Origin: Saccharicrinis carchari
GTDB taxonomy: Bacteria; Bacteroidota; Bacteroidia; Bacteroidales; Marinilabiliaceae
Length of the DNA stretch: 64,000 bases
Direction: 5' to 3'
Assembly: GCF_900182605.1 (NCBI RefSeq)
Contig: NZ_FXTB01000004.1
Location: 186,001-250,000 of the forward strand
Positions 44,789 to 54,330 of the stretch are shown piece after piece (position 1 is the first letter of the stretch; each line of letters begins with the position of its first letter). The notes beneath the pieces are model-generated. The model was not told the origin of the DNA. It saw only the letters and a list, made by a program, of their open reading frames with translations, and did no database searches. Position numbers and translations under genes: made by a program.

Positions 44789-45125
44789 CTATTTTCCGGA
44801 ACTGGACATGCAAGAAGCTACTTTTATCGATGCTCTGCTCAAAGATAACACCGACAATGAAGTGGAGAAATTCGCCGTGTTGTACAGATCTCGACGAAAA
44901 GACCCGCAATTGATATTGATACTTGCCGCCATCGGCTTACTGGGCATATCAGGCATACACCGTTTTATTATTAACCAGATAGGCATGGGGATATTGTATT
45001 TTTTTACAGCCGGCCTTTGCTTAATAGGTACCATTGTAGATATGGTCAATTATAAATCACTGGCCTTGGAGCACAATCAAAAAGTGGCTCAGGAGCTTAA
45101 AGCGTATATGTCTATGATTAGGTAA
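44772..45125 (+). CDS. TM2-domain membrane protein
   Basis: The 117-residue protein has an N-terminal acidic helical part (about 1-45) and a TM2 domain (about 50-100: LILAAIGLLGISGIHRFIINQIGMGILY... LCLIGTIVDMVNY) with the GxHRFYxG-like turn GIHRFIINQ and the conserved aspartate in the second helix. TM2 domains occur in small bacterial membrane proteins of unknown role. Overlapping with DUF2752 by 17 nt, it is the second gene of that pair. Confidence 0.85.
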   Translation: MNRIINYFPELDMQEATFIDALLKDNTDNEVEKFAVLYRSRRKDPQLILILAAIGLLGISGIHRFIINQIGMGILYFFTAGLCLIGTIVDMVNYKSLALEHNQKVAQELKAYMSMIR

Positions 45126-45214
45126 TTAGCCAATACTTTACCGAAGCTATGGATATATGGATACTATTGCCCTTATCTCTAATTAACATTCCGTGTTAAA
45201 ATAAAAAATAAATT

Positions 45215-45970
45215 ATGAAGGGATTGGGGAGACATGCAGGCATTTTATTGACATCGTTTAGGGCTAACATACTAAAGTCGAACCTGGATGCGGATATGAA
45301 CGACATCCATAATTTAAGGCTCGATTTAAAGCAGTTGTTCGCTCTTATTAAGTTGTTAAAGTGGTGTAAAGTGCAGCTCCCCGATGGCTTTGGTGAATCG
45401 CTGGCAGTAAAAACACTTTTTAAATTAACCGGTATTGTGCGCGACAACCAGTTGAGCATAGCGTACGGACAGGAGATATTGCCCTATAAAACACACAAAG
45501 AATTAAAACGGAAGGCCTGTAAAAACACGCAACAAGCCCGAAAGCAAATCGCTACAGCATTGCAGGGTATAGATTTGGACAAAGTACAAACAGATTTAGC
45601 ACTTGCCTTTAAAGAAACTACTTATCTGAAAACGACAGACATGCTGTATCAGCTAAAAAATAAAATACAAAAGGATGAAAGCAGCATTATTGCAGAATTG
45701 GAACATAACGAGTGCGACTATCATCGTATCAGAAGAAGGGTGAAAGAACAATATTATCTGCTCACCGTTATCAAAAATGTGTTGGGCGAAAATATTAACC
45801 CCAAAATCATCAACACAAAGAAACAGCAGGCCAAGGCCTTGGGAAAATGGCACGATTGGGTGGTGTTTGAAAAAAATATCCGCAACATAGAAGTGGCTCC
45901 GGATGACAAAATTTATGCGCTACTACAGCACAAAAGGCAAAACATACTCAAAAACATCCAGATCCCCTGA
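45215..45970 (+). CDS. CHAD-domain protein
   Basis: The 251-residue helical protein has the CHAD pattern of paired helices with conserved His and Arg: IHNLRLDLKQLFALIKLLKW near the start (HxxRxxxKRLR-like) and the repeat HRIRRRVKEQYYLLTVIKN plus LGKWHDWVVFEKN near the end. CHAD domains bind inorganic polyphosphate through basic surfaces. No CYTH or polyphosphate kinase gene is adjacent. It is a stand-alone domain with no signal peptide. Confidence 0.8.
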   Translation: MKGLGRHAGILLTSFRANILKSNLDADMNDIHNLRLDLKQLFALIKLLKWCKVQLPDGFGESLAVKTLFKLTGIVRDNQLSIAYGQEILPYKTHKELKRKACKNTQQARKQIATALQGIDLDKVQTDLALAFKETTYLKTTDMLYQLKNKIQKDESSIIAELEHNECDYHRIRRRVKEQYYLLTVIKNVLGENINPKIINTKKQQAKALGKWHDWVVFEKNIRNIEVAPDDKIYALLQHKRQNILKNIQIP

Positions 45971-46114
45971 AGCGCAACCAACAGGGTATAGCGAAAAGAT
46001 ACAAGGGGAATGTTTTACGTAAACCGGCACTACCCTTAAGCACATTCAGGCTAAACACTTAAACAATAAGCCCCCCTTTTCCGTTTTGCATGGGTACGCA
46101 TAAACCCCGTTGCC

Positions 46115-47422
46115 ATGAAAACATTTCTCGCCTTTTTGTTGACCCTAATGCTGGCCGGCGCTTGCAAAGTATACGAAAAAGTACCTTCGGTTCGTTTTCA
46201 AGGTCCCGAAATACAAAGCATACAGTCCGAGTCGGATTTATCAGAATTGACCTTAAAGGTGAACCTTCGTTTCTTGTTCTCCAATCCCTTTAACAAGGAC
46301 ATTACCATACCCCGGCATGACTTCAATCTGAAAATCAATGGCAAAAAATTTATCGCCGATATAAAACCCGTGCAAAGCTTTGTTTTAAAAGGCAATTCTG
46401 TGGTGACAAAACGATACCCTTTTGAAATCAATTTAAACCAACAAAACATTAAAAACCTGGATGTATTGGGCAAGGACAATTACCTGGAGTTTGCTGCCGA
46501 TGTTAAAATAGATTTGGCCGATTACGGCATCAAAGTACCCACCATCTTTGGGAAACAGGCGCTACGATATCACACCCTCTCCTTTAGCTATGGCGACACA
46601 CTGCGCTTCCCCTTACTTCCGGAAATACGCTTATCAAATCAACCCGCTCATATGGTTTTTATAGGTCATATGGAACAACTGGACTTGGAAAAATATAAAG
46701 ATGCCTTTGCTCCCTTTGTAACGAGTATGATGGAAGCACGTTACCCGGACACCCCGGCCGATGATTTTGTAGCCACCCTGATTAACACTAAAGTAAATGT
46801 GTTGGGTATCGAATATACCCTGTCGGAGCAGATTGGCCTGTTACTTGAAACACTGACCGCAGCTCCCGGCATACCCGGCATCGACAAAAATGATTGGGAA
46901 ACGCACTTAGAAAAACTGAACCCGGAAGGCCAGCTGGTGATGGATCATTTTTTAAACACTTTTGCCAAACCCATTGTAGGCAATCAAGTGCTAAGTAACT
47001 GGAATAATTTTAAATACAACTGGGATAATTTTTTAGATGAAGATCTGGTCATTACCTATCCCGGAGCTAACATACATGGTTTAGAAGTACGGGTTCCGTT
47101 TGTGATTTACAATCCCAACTATTTTGCCGTGGAGTCGCCATCTTTTTTCAATCATCTTAGAGATGGAAACTGGGAGCCCTTATTGTTTAATGCCACACCT
47201 ACTGATGCGAACACCACCATAGCAGCCCGCTCAAAAAAAGAAATGACACTTACTCTGCGCATCGATTGGAGTAAGGGCAACCAGGGCATACTTGATTTTG
47301 TGACAGGCAAAACAAATCATTACGATTTGGAAGGCGAAACAAAGCTCGATCTGGGCTACGGGCCGGTGACCGTTAAATACCAACTGCCGGCACTAAAACT
47401 CCAAACGGGGGTGAACGAATAA
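46115..47422 (+). CDS. LEA14-like lipoprotein
   Basis: The 435-residue protein begins with a signal (LAFLLTLMLAGAC). Its mature part resembles the water-stress/LEA type 2 (LEA_2) fold: LTLKVNLRFLFSNPFNKDITIP followed by DFNLKINGKKF, and a second similar unit (about 300-420: GLEVRVPFVIYNPNYFAVE and TLTLRIDWSKGN). Such beta-sandwich proteins occur at the outer membrane; function is unknown. A helical insert lies between the two units (about 205-285). Nothing in the flanking genes indicates a partner. Confidence 0.65.
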   Translation: MKTFLAFLLTLMLAGACKVYEKVPSVRFQGPEIQSIQSESDLSELTLKVNLRFLFSNPFNKDITIPRHDFNLKINGKKFIADIKPVQSFVLKGNSVVTKRYPFEINLNQQNIKNLDVLGKDNYLEFAADVKIDLADYGIKVPTIFGKQALRYHTLSFSYGDTLRFPLLPEIRLSNQPAHMVFIGHMEQLDLEKYKDAFAPFVTSMMEARYPDTPADDFVATLINTKVNVLGIEYTLSEQIGLLLETLTAAPGIPGIDKNDWETHLEKLNPEGQLVMDHFLNTFAKPIVGNQVLSNWNNFKYNWDNFLDEDLVITYPGANIHGLEVRVPFVIYNPNYFAVESPSFFNHLRDGNWEPLLFNATPTDANTTIAARSKKEMTLTLRIDWSKGNQGILDFVTGKTNHYDLEGETKLDLGYGPVTVKYQLPALKLQTGVNE

Positions 47423-47637
47423 AAAATTATAGAGGCAAACCGCTTGCATTAAATATAAAATCTATTAACAAATATACAATTCCCTAACAAGGTTATTTAT
47501 AAAGCTGGGCGGGCTACCCATCTGTAGCCCATCTACTTATCGGTCACTAAAGAGATAAGCGAATCATAAAATTGAGGTTTTCAAAGAGAAACAATGCATC
47601 TCTGCCAACTAATAAAAACACAAACATAACTTCCGCT

Positions 47638-48408
47638 ATGAAACAAAAAATAAGCATAATGGGCTGTGGCTGGTTGGGTCTGCCTTTGGCCGGCGAATTA
47701 GTTAACAATGGTTATACAGTCAACGGATCCACAACTAACCCCGATAAAATAGAGCAGATTAAAGCAATGGGTGCCCACCCCTATCTTATCCACATAGGCA
47801 AAAGAAACAATCCATATGCCGAATTTTTGCATGCCCATATCCTTATTGTGGCCATCACCTCAAAAAGCATCGAGGACTTTAAGTATCTGATGGAGAAAAT
47901 TAATGCATCACCCATTAAAAAGGTCATCTTTATCAGCTCCACCTCCGTTTATCCAAGTAACAATACGGTGGTAAACGAAATCACTCCGGTTAAAGATGTT
48001 CCGTTGGTACGTATTGAGCAACTTTTCCGATCTAACCCTAACATCGCCACCACCGTTATCCGCTTTGCAGGGCTTTACGGCTACAATCGTAAACCGGGCA
48101 ATTTTTTTCCTGAAGGACGAATCATAGACCATCCCGAGGGTTACGTCAACTTTATTCATCGCGACGATTGCATCCGCATCATCCAAAAAATAATCATTTC
48201 TGAAACATGGAACCAGCTATTTAACGGCTGTACCGACACCCACCCCACCCGTCGTGAATTTTATACCAGCCAAATCCTCAAGGTGGGGCGCACCAAACCC
48301 GCTTTTAACGAGGAGGCAAGCAACGCGTATAAAATTGTGGATAACAAAAAAATCAAAGATATATTGCATTTTACCTTTAAATATCCCAACTTGATGAATG
48401 GTGCATGA
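47638..48408 (+). CDS. NAD(P)-dependent SDR-like epimerase/dehydratase (YeeZ-like)
   Basis: From the ATG at 47638 the protein has 256 residues and a Rossmann start SIMGCGWLGLPLAGELVNNGYTV, then FISSTSVYPSNN (substrate Ser-type motif), VIRFAGLYGYNRKPG and VNFIHRDDCIRII. These match the atypical SDR family with YeeZ/NAD-dependent epimerase relatives. The substrate is unknown. The upstream ATG at 47572 would add 22 residues with no Rossmann function and is less likely. The 215-nt gap upstream shows no clear regulatory site. Confidence 0.8.
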   Translation: MKQKISIMGCGWLGLPLAGELVNNGYTVNGSTTNPDKIEQIKAMGAHPYLIHIGKRNNPYAEFLHAHILIVAITSKSIEDFKYLMEKINASPIKKVIFISSTSVYPSNNTVVNEITPVKDVPLVRIEQLFRSNPNIATTVIRFAGLYGYNRKPGNFFPEGRIIDHPEGYVNFIHRDDCIRIIQKIIISETWNQLFNGCTDTHPTRREFYTSQILKVGRTKPAFNEEASNAYKIVDNKKIKDILHFTFKYPNLMNGA

Positions 48409-48468
48409 ACATAGGTCTATGGCCACGTAATACTTCTTACACAGTATAACCTTCTAAAAATTTTAGCG

Positions 48469-50103
48469 ATGTTTAAATATTACAATTTTGAAGTGTTAAT
48501 AAGCGATAACGAAGAAGAGAAACAGCGTGCTTTAACTCAGATAAAGCAAATCTTTAAAGTTACCCCAAGACCCGCGTTTGGCAGAAACAGCCATAATCTG
48601 AAAAACGACAGATTAAAGAACATTTATTCGTTCAAACTTTTTTCTTCCCGCTCGTTGGTTTGGGACAAAGCGCAAATGCTGGCCAATATTGATGGGGTGC
48701 TGGATGTAGATCCCATCATAAAAACGAAGGTATCTTTTGAATTGGAGGAAGACGAGGCTCCGCTGAACGAAATGCAGAACATTCGCCAAAAAGGACGCCC
48801 CGATCCTAAATGGTATCTCAGCAACAGTAAGTTCCCCGAGGCCATAGCCTACGCCAAGGCGCAATACCAAATTGGCGAAGGACATTACAACGGGGGCGAG
48901 ACCAACCTGAATCTGGCCCATCTGGACACTGGCTATACAGACCATCCGGAACTCTCGAAAGTAAAACGGGAGCTGGGATACAATTATGTAAATACCATTC
49001 TGGATCGCATCCTGTCCATATTTATCGGACGGCCATCCAAACGAAATGCAAAAGACAGACTCAGAAATGCACGTCCTTTCAAATGGGCTTCCCATGGCAC
49101 TTCAACTGCAGGTATTATTGTGGGTATCAATACCAACAACAGGGGTATTACAGGCGATGCACCCGACTTTACCAACGGTGTTTTCCCACACCTGAACCTG
49201 ATACCCTACCGCATATCGGAAACCATCGTCTCCTTTAACAACAAAATGGCTCACGCTGCCCGCCAGGCTATGATAGACAGATGTCAGGTAATTACCATGA
49301 GTCATGCCGGATTGCTTAGAATCAGGAGCTGGAAAGAGGCTGTCAGGGAAGCCTACGAAAATGGGGTTATCTGGGTAGCGGCACCGGGAAGCCATATAAA
49401 AGGTGTAAAAAAAATATGGACCTACCCGGCTAAATTTCCCGAAACCATCACGGCTACGGTTTCCACCTTTGACAATAAGGCCTGGGAAAAGGGATTTGGT
49501 GGCAAAGAGGTAGATATTGCGGCACCCGGACTCGATATGTACGTACCTTTTTCCCGCAAAGGAAAGAAATACGCATATAGGTGGAGTGAGGGTTCATCGT
49601 TTTCAACGCCTATAACAGCAGCAGCAGCCGCTCTTTGGTTAGCACACCACGGTCAGGATAAGTTAAACGCCCTGTATCTTAAGCCCTGGCAAAAAGTAGA
49701 AGCATTCAGGAATTGTCTGAAAGAGAGTGCCCGCAGACCCGACGGCTGGAATACGCAAATTTATGGTGCCGGTATACTGGATGTGCTTTCCTTGCTAAAG
49801 CATCCCCTGCCCATGCCCGAAAGCTTGCACCATACCTCATCGAAAACAGATGAGTGCAGCAAAAAAAGCCTTATGGTAGACTGGAACGACTACATCTTAA
49901 ACAAAGAAATCACCTTCCACACTTGCTGCGCTAAAATCGAGTCGCAAGAAAACGACGACAACATATTTCAGAAGGTAGAACAACGAGCCAGCAAGGATGC
50001 CAAAATAAAAATGAAGCATATCGTATCGTCCGAAGAAAACAAAATAAAATCCGCAGAACTGAAAAGCCATGTGAAGGGGTTTGCTGATGATTGGGGCTAT
50101 TAG
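48469..50103 (+). CDS. Subtilisin-like S8 peptidase, apparently cytoplasmic
   Basis: The 544-residue protein has an N-terminal part of about 145 residues (propeptide-like, with GVLDVDPIIKTKVSF) and an S8 domain with the full catalytic triad: Asp153 (AHLDTGYTDHPE), His209 (ASHGTSTAG) and Ser377 (EGSSFSTPI). The oxyanion-hole Asn usually seen in AAGN is Ser308 (VAAPGSHI). No signal peptide is visible, so it may act in the cytoplasm. The C-terminal 110 residues are polar and not recognised. Residue 308 lowers expected activity, but the intact triad argues for a functional enzyme. Confidence 0.82.
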   Translation: MFKYYNFEVLISDNEEEKQRALTQIKQIFKVTPRPAFGRNSHNLKNDRLKNIYSFKLFSSRSLVWDKAQMLANIDGVLDVDPIIKTKVSFELEEDEAPLNEMQNIRQKGRPDPKWYLSNSKFPEAIAYAKAQYQIGEGHYNGGETNLNLAHLDTGYTDHPELSKVKRELGYNYVNTILDRILSIFIGRPSKRNAKDRLRNARPFKWASHGTSTAGIIVGINTNNRGITGDAPDFTNGVFPHLNLIPYRISETIVSFNNKMAHAARQAMIDRCQVITMSHAGLLRIRSWKEAVREAYENGVIWVAAPGSHIKGVKKIWTYPAKFPETITATVSTFDNKAWEKGFGGKEVDIAAPGLDMYVPFSRKGKKYAYRWSEGSSFSTPITAAAAALWLAHHGQDKLNALYLKPWQKVEAFRNCLKESARRPDGWNTQIYGAGILDVLSLLKHPLPMPESLHHTSSKTDECSKKSLMVDWNDYILNKEITFHTCCAKIESQENDDNIFQKVEQRASKDAKIKMKHIVSSEENKIKSAELKSHVKGFADDWGY

Positions 50104-50352
50104 AAATTTATTCCGATATTTAAAAAAAACGCTTTTACCTAATGGATTCCGGCTTGTACAGGCTCAGTTTTTATTTAAAGGTACTTGGAGTAATGGATAT
50201 AGTATAGCTGAAATTACGACACACCCACGCTTCCACTCCGGTTGTATACCTGCTTTGACGTAAAGGCATGGGCAAAGCTTGCCATTTTATTATGAAACGT
50301 CGATGGATAAACGTATTTTTACGTTTGCAAATATGGCATTAAAAAAAACACT

Positions 50353-51108
50353 ATGAATATGAACCTGGCCGTTTTAATTGATGGCGACAATATACCATCA
50401 GCTTCGGTAAAAGCAATGATGGAAGAGATAGCAAAATATGGAAATCCTACCATTAAAAGGATATATGGCGACTGGACCAAACCGCACCTGACAAAATGGA
50501 AGGTGCTGCTGCTCGAAAATGCCATTACCCCTATACAGCAATATGGATATACCACCGGAAAAAATGCCACGGACTCGGCTATGATTATCGATGCAATGGA
50601 TATCCTTTATTCTGAAAAGGTAAATGGATTTTGTATCGTATCCAGCGACAGCGATTTCACCCGCCTGGCAACACGCTTGCGCGAAGCCGGGATGCAGGTG
50701 ATAGGCATAGGCGAAAAAAAGACACCCAACCCCTTTATTGTAGCCTGCGACAAGTTTATTTATATTGAGATATTGAAAAACCGATCCAAAGAAAATGAAT
50801 CGGACAGCGATAAGGACAATAGTAAAGATGCGGTAGATAAGATTACAAATAAAGAAATTAAACTCATCGCCAGCTCCATCGATGATTTGTCGGAAGACGA
50901 CGGATGGGCATTTTTGGGGGATGTAGGTGGTTTACTGCAAAAAAAACAACCTAACTTTGACCCCCGAAACTTCGGTTTTCCGAAACTAACGCCCCTAATC
51001 AATTCCATCGACAGCTTTGAGATAGACCAAAGAGACAGTCCCAAAGGGCGTAACAAACTTATTTTTGTGCGAAATAAAACCAAGGCTCCACGAGGCAAGC
51101 GGAAGTAA
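50353..51108 (+). CDS. NYN-domain RNase-like protein with LOTUS/OST-HTH domain
   Basis: The 251-residue protein has a NYN (PIN-like) domain, residues about 1-150, with acidic clusters LIDGDNIPSAS, TDSAMIIDAMD and VSSDSDFTRLATRLRE, which bind Mg2+ in this nuclease superfamily. The C-terminal 80 residues (KLIASSIDDLSEDDGWAFLG... FPKLTPLINSIDSFEI) match the OST-HTH/LOTUS fold that binds RNA. The same pair occurs in eukaryotic MARF1/limkain-type proteins and in many bacteria. RNA target unknown. A TACGTTTG box at 50320-50327 matches the -7 consensus. Confidence 0.88.
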   Translation: MNMNLAVLIDGDNIPSASVKAMMEEIAKYGNPTIKRIYGDWTKPHLTKWKVLLLENAITPIQQYGYTTGKNATDSAMIIDAMDILYSEKVNGFCIVSSDSDFTRLATRLREAGMQVIGIGEKKTPNPFIVACDKFIYIEILKNRSKENESDSDKDNSKDAVDKITNKEIKLIASSIDDLSEDDGWAFLGDVGGLLQKKQPNFDPRNFGFPKLTPLINSIDSFEIDQRDSPKGRNKLIFVRNKTKAPRGKRK

Positions 51109-51272
51109 CACTGAAAACCTGCGCTTGATACCTTATCCCTATTTAATTGTCAATAAATGATAGAATAACTACAAAAGCAGCACTTGGTAAGAGGGTGGAT
51201 AAAAGGTAAGGGATACCACCGTAATTTCGATTGGATAATTTTTATTGGCTTTAGGCTGTGCAGGTGCTTCTC

Positions 51273-52265
51273 CTAATCAGAAGCTACCACCCCCAACGAG
51301 CTCTCGATAACATCAGTAAATACGGCTTTGATATCCAGTCCGGCGGCGGCTATTTGCTGAGGTATAAAGCTGGTAGGTGTCATGCCCGGCACTGTATTCA
51401 CCTCCAACAAAAAGATGTTGTTCCCACTTAAAATATAATCTACGCGCACTATGCCTTTGCAGCCCAAGATATCGTAAACCAGTGAGGTAACTTTCCTTAT
51501 CCTATCTGCCGTTTCCCCGGGCAAACGAGCGGGCGTTATCTCTTGTACTTTTTCGGGCGTATATTTGGCCTCGAAGTCGAAGAACTCGTTGGCAGGTATT
51601 ACTTCGGTAATCGGAAAAATGGTTTCGCCCTTATTTGTTTTGTACAAGCCACAGGTAAACTCATTTCCTTGCACAAACTGCTCAATAATTACCTCATCGC
51701 TTTCCGCAAAAGCTTTATGGATGGCCGGTGCAACATCAGCTATTGTTTTGGCTTTGCTTATGCCAAAGCTCGAACCGCCTGCATTGGGTTTTACAAAACA
51801 GGGAAGCCCCAGCTTTTCAATTATCTGCTCTACATCAAAATCATTCCCTTTTAATACCAAAACCGAATCGGCCACCTTAAGTCCAAAACCCTTTAAATAG
51901 CTGTTACAGGCAAATTTATTAAAGGTGAGCGAAGCCGGCAGCACCCCACAGGTGGTGTATGGCATCCCGATAATATCAAAATAGCCCTGCAACTTCCCAT
52001 CCTCGCCGGGCGTACCATGAATGGTAACATAGGCACAATCAAAGTTTATTTTTTTATCCTTGACGGTACACGAAAAGTCGTCTTTACAAATGGGATAATC
52101 CTGTCCGTCGATCCGGGCCACCCATTTTTTGCGTGTTATTAAAACGGGTATTGCATTGTATTTTACAGCGTCGATAAAAGACATTACCCCTTTGGCACTG
52201 TTTTGCGAAACCACTATCTCAGAGGAGTCGCCGCCGTAAACAACGGCTATATTTTTTTTACTCAT
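51273..52265 (-). CDS. ddl: D-alanine--D-alanine ligase
   Basis: The 330-residue ATP-grasp enzyme has AVVYGGDSSEIVVS near the start, HGTPGEDGKLQGYFD, the ATP-loop segment KPNAGGSSFGISK and EVNTVPGMTPTSFIPQQ. It makes the D-Ala-D-Ala dipeptide used in peptidoglycan precursors. The Ddl signatures (E, Y, S active-site residues) are in place. It lies 23 nt behind the RluD-like gene, and both follow the PASTA protein, a gene order I recall as usual in Bacteroidia. Confidence 0.96.
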   Translation of the reverse strand: MSKKNIAVVYGGDSSEIVVSQNSAKGVMSFIDAVKYNAIPVLITRKKWVARIDGQDYPICKDDFSCTVKDKKINFDCAYVTIHGTPGEDGKLQGYFDIIGMPYTTCGVLPASLTFNKFACNSYLKGFGLKVADSVLVLKGNDFDVEQIIEKLGLPCFVKPNAGGSSFGISKAKTIADVAPAIHKAFAESDEVIIEQFVQGNEFTCGLYKTNKGETIFPITEVIPANEFFDFEAKYTPEKVQEITPARLPGETADRIRKVTSLVYDILGCKGIVRVDYILSGNNIFLLEVNTVPGMTPTSFIPQQIAAAGLDIKAVFTDVIESSLGVVASD

Positions 52266-52288
52266 GCTTCTTCTATTATCAGTCCGGA

Positions 52289-53344
52289 CTATTCGTGCCG
52301 ATTAGCAATATACCCTCTCCATTTTTCCACGGCCAGGGCCATATCCTGAGGTAGCTCACTGTCGAAACTCATTTTTTCGCCTGTATGCGGATGTACAAAA
52401 CCCAGCGATTTGGCATGTAATGCTTGTCGGGGTAGTATCTTGAAGCAATTTTGAACAAACTGCTTATATTTAGTGAAAGTGGTTCCTTTCAGTATTTCGT
52501 TTCCGCCATACCGTTCATCATTAAAAAGAGTGTGTCCAATGTATTTCATATGAGCGCGTATCTGGTGGGTTCGGCCTGTTTCCAGCACACATTGTACCAG
52601 GGTAACATAACCCAGGCGTTCCAGCACCTTGTAATGCGTAACGGCATGCTTACCAAAATCGCCATCAGGAAAAACCACCATCTGTAACCTGTTTTTCAGG
52701 CTGCGTCCGATATGTCCGGTCACCGTACCTTCCTCTTCGTCCATATTGCCCCATACCAACGCTGTATAACTACGCTCGCTCGTTTTATCAAAAAATTGTT
52801 TAGCCAGATGATTTTTTGCTTGCTCCGTTTTGGCCACCACCAACAAACCCGATGTATCCTTGTCGATGCGGTGTACCAATCCGGGCCGGGGATCCAGGGC
52901 ATTAAAAAGTGGTAAATCTTTTAAATGGTAGGCCAATGCATTGACTAAAGTACCTGAATAATTACCATGACCGGGATGTACTACCATACCCGGATCTTTG
53001 TTAATGACCATCAGGTGATTGTCTTCGTAAACAATGCTTAAGGGTATGTCTTGCGGTATTATTTCAATCTCTCTGCGTGGATACTCCATCACAATGGTAA
53101 TGGTATCGTTGGGTTTTACCTTGTAATTGGCCTTTACCGCCACGCCATCCACCAATATATTACCGGCAGCAGCAGATTCCTGTATCTTGTTTCGGGACGA
53201 TTTTTCCATCCTATTGACCAAAAACTTGTCAATACGCAATTGTTTTTGCCCTTCATCTACCACAAAGCGGAAATGCTCAAACATCTCGTTCGCCCCATCT
53301 TCCCACTCTTCAAATTGCTCCTTGTTCTCTTTCTCCTCGCTCAT
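52289..53344 (-). CDS. RluA/RluD-family rRNA pseudouridine synthase with S4 domain
   Basis: The 351-residue protein has an S4 RNA-binding domain (about 38-90, RIDKFLVNRMEKSSRNKIQE) and a pseudouridine synthase domain with the catalytic-Asp motif HRIDKDTSGLLVVAKT and GRTHQIRAHMKYIGH. Closest in layout to RluD, which modifies helix 69 of 23S rRNA; exact target unproven. Second gene of the PASTA-rluD-ddl operon; 13 nt after the PASTA gene stop. Confidence 0.92.
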   Translation of the reverse strand: MSEEKENKEQFEEWEDGANEMFEHFRFVVDEGQKQLRIDKFLVNRMEKSSRNKIQESAAAGNILVDGVAVKANYKVKPNDTITIVMEYPRREIEIIPQDIPLSIVYEDNHLMVINKDPGMVVHPGHGNYSGTLVNALAYHLKDLPLFNALDPRPGLVHRIDKDTSGLLVVAKTEQAKNHLAKQFFDKTSERSYTALVWGNMDEEEGTVTGHIGRSLKNRLQMVVFPDGDFGKHAVTHYKVLERLGYVTLVQCVLETGRTHQIRAHMKYIGHTLFNDERYGGNEILKGTTFTKYKQFVQNCFKILPRQALHAKSLGFVHPHTGEKMSFDSELPQDMALAVEKWRGYIANRHE

Positions 53345-53357
53345 TTTGTCTTTAGTA

Positions 53358-54179
53358 TTAGTAGGGGGTTGGGCTGGTCTGAATTAAAGTATCAGGCATT
53401 AAGCGCATTGAATCAATCGTAAGCCAAATATCTAAGGATGAACCCAGCCGTAGTTTCTTGCCTGTCTCAGATTGAGGCAACTGGCGCCAAACAAAAGCGC
53501 GCAAACTGTCCTCGGCAGTAGGTATGCTATCGTCGTAAATAACGGCATCTATATTTAATGAATTGGTTTGCAATATTGCTCTGGCCTCTTCAAGTGTCCT
53601 ACCCAACAGGTTAGGAATGGCTGTTTTTTCGTCGCTTAATCCCTGACCTACCAATAAATCTACATACGAACCTTTGGCTATCAGTGTACCCGGCTTAATG
53701 GGTTTGCCCTGATAATGTTGTCCCAGCACCAATTGTGTATATTCCGAAGGAATATAAATTAACTGTCCTACCCGGATTCCGTAGGACTCAAGTGTTACCT
53801 GGGCATTGCGTAAGGAAAAATCTACCAATTGAGGCATAGGCACCTGTTCGGAAGAATACGCATTGATGGTAAAAAAAACAGTGCGGTTTTCTTTAACATG
53901 ACTACCGGGCTTGGGGGTTTGTTCCACCACTACACCGGGCGTAACATCCGAAATGTGTACTGAATCGATAATTTTATAACGTAGATTTTTTTGCTGTACT
54001 AAATCAATAAATTGCAACTCAGTAAGTCCTGAAAAATCAGGTGTAGCAAAACTCTCGCCATGATGGGTGTATACATTCAGACTAATAAAGGTTGTTATCA
54101 GAATTACCGCCACTAATCCAATGGCGGAGGCAATATGAATAAGGAACTTTTTGCTGATTAAAAATTTAGGTAGCGACAT
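53358..54179 (-). CDS. Membrane-anchored PASTA-domain protein
   Basis: The 273-residue protein has a short cytoplasmic start, a membrane helix (about 13-35) and three PASTA domains (about 42-108, 113-180 and 187-256; e.g. VEQTPKPGSHVKENRTV, IPNLLGRTLEEARAIL). PASTA domains bind muropeptides or beta-lactams in kinases and PBPs; here no kinase or transpeptidase domain is attached, as is usual in Bacteroidota. It is probably a cell-wall sensor or adaptor. It heads the operon with the pseudouridine synthase and ddl. Confidence 0.9.
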   Translation of the reverse strand: MSLPKFLISKKFLIHIASAIGLVAVILITTFISLNVYTHHGESFATPDFSGLTELQFIDLVQQKNLRYKIIDSVHISDVTPGVVVEQTPKPGSHVKENRTVFFTINAYSSEQVPMPQLVDFSLRNAQVTLESYGIRVGQLIYIPSEYTQLVLGQHYQGKPIKPGTLIAKGSYVDLLVGQGLSDEKTAIPNLLGRTLEEARAILQTNSLNIDAVIYDDSIPTAEDSLRAFVWRQLPQSETGKKLRLGSSLDIWLTIDSMRLMPDTLIQTSPTPY

Positions 54180-54330
54180 AAGCTTATGTTTTTATCGAGA
54201 CGGTGACAAAAATAATACAAAATAGTTAATTATTAGCCCAAAGAATTTATTGTTGGCTGCGAATGGAAGTGACTTATAGTTTTTTTTTGAATTACATACT
54301 TATTAAACGTTTTGTGCGCTTACCCCAATG

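Noticed and set aside
50081-50263. Small reading frame overlapping the S8 3' end
   Set aside because: It starts inside the S8 gene in another frame and shows no domain or start-site support.
48469-51108. S8 peptidase plus NYN-LOTUS gene as one protease-RNase defence pair
   Set aside because: They are separated by a 249-nt gap with a likely separate promoter box at 50320-50327, and I see no coupling between them.
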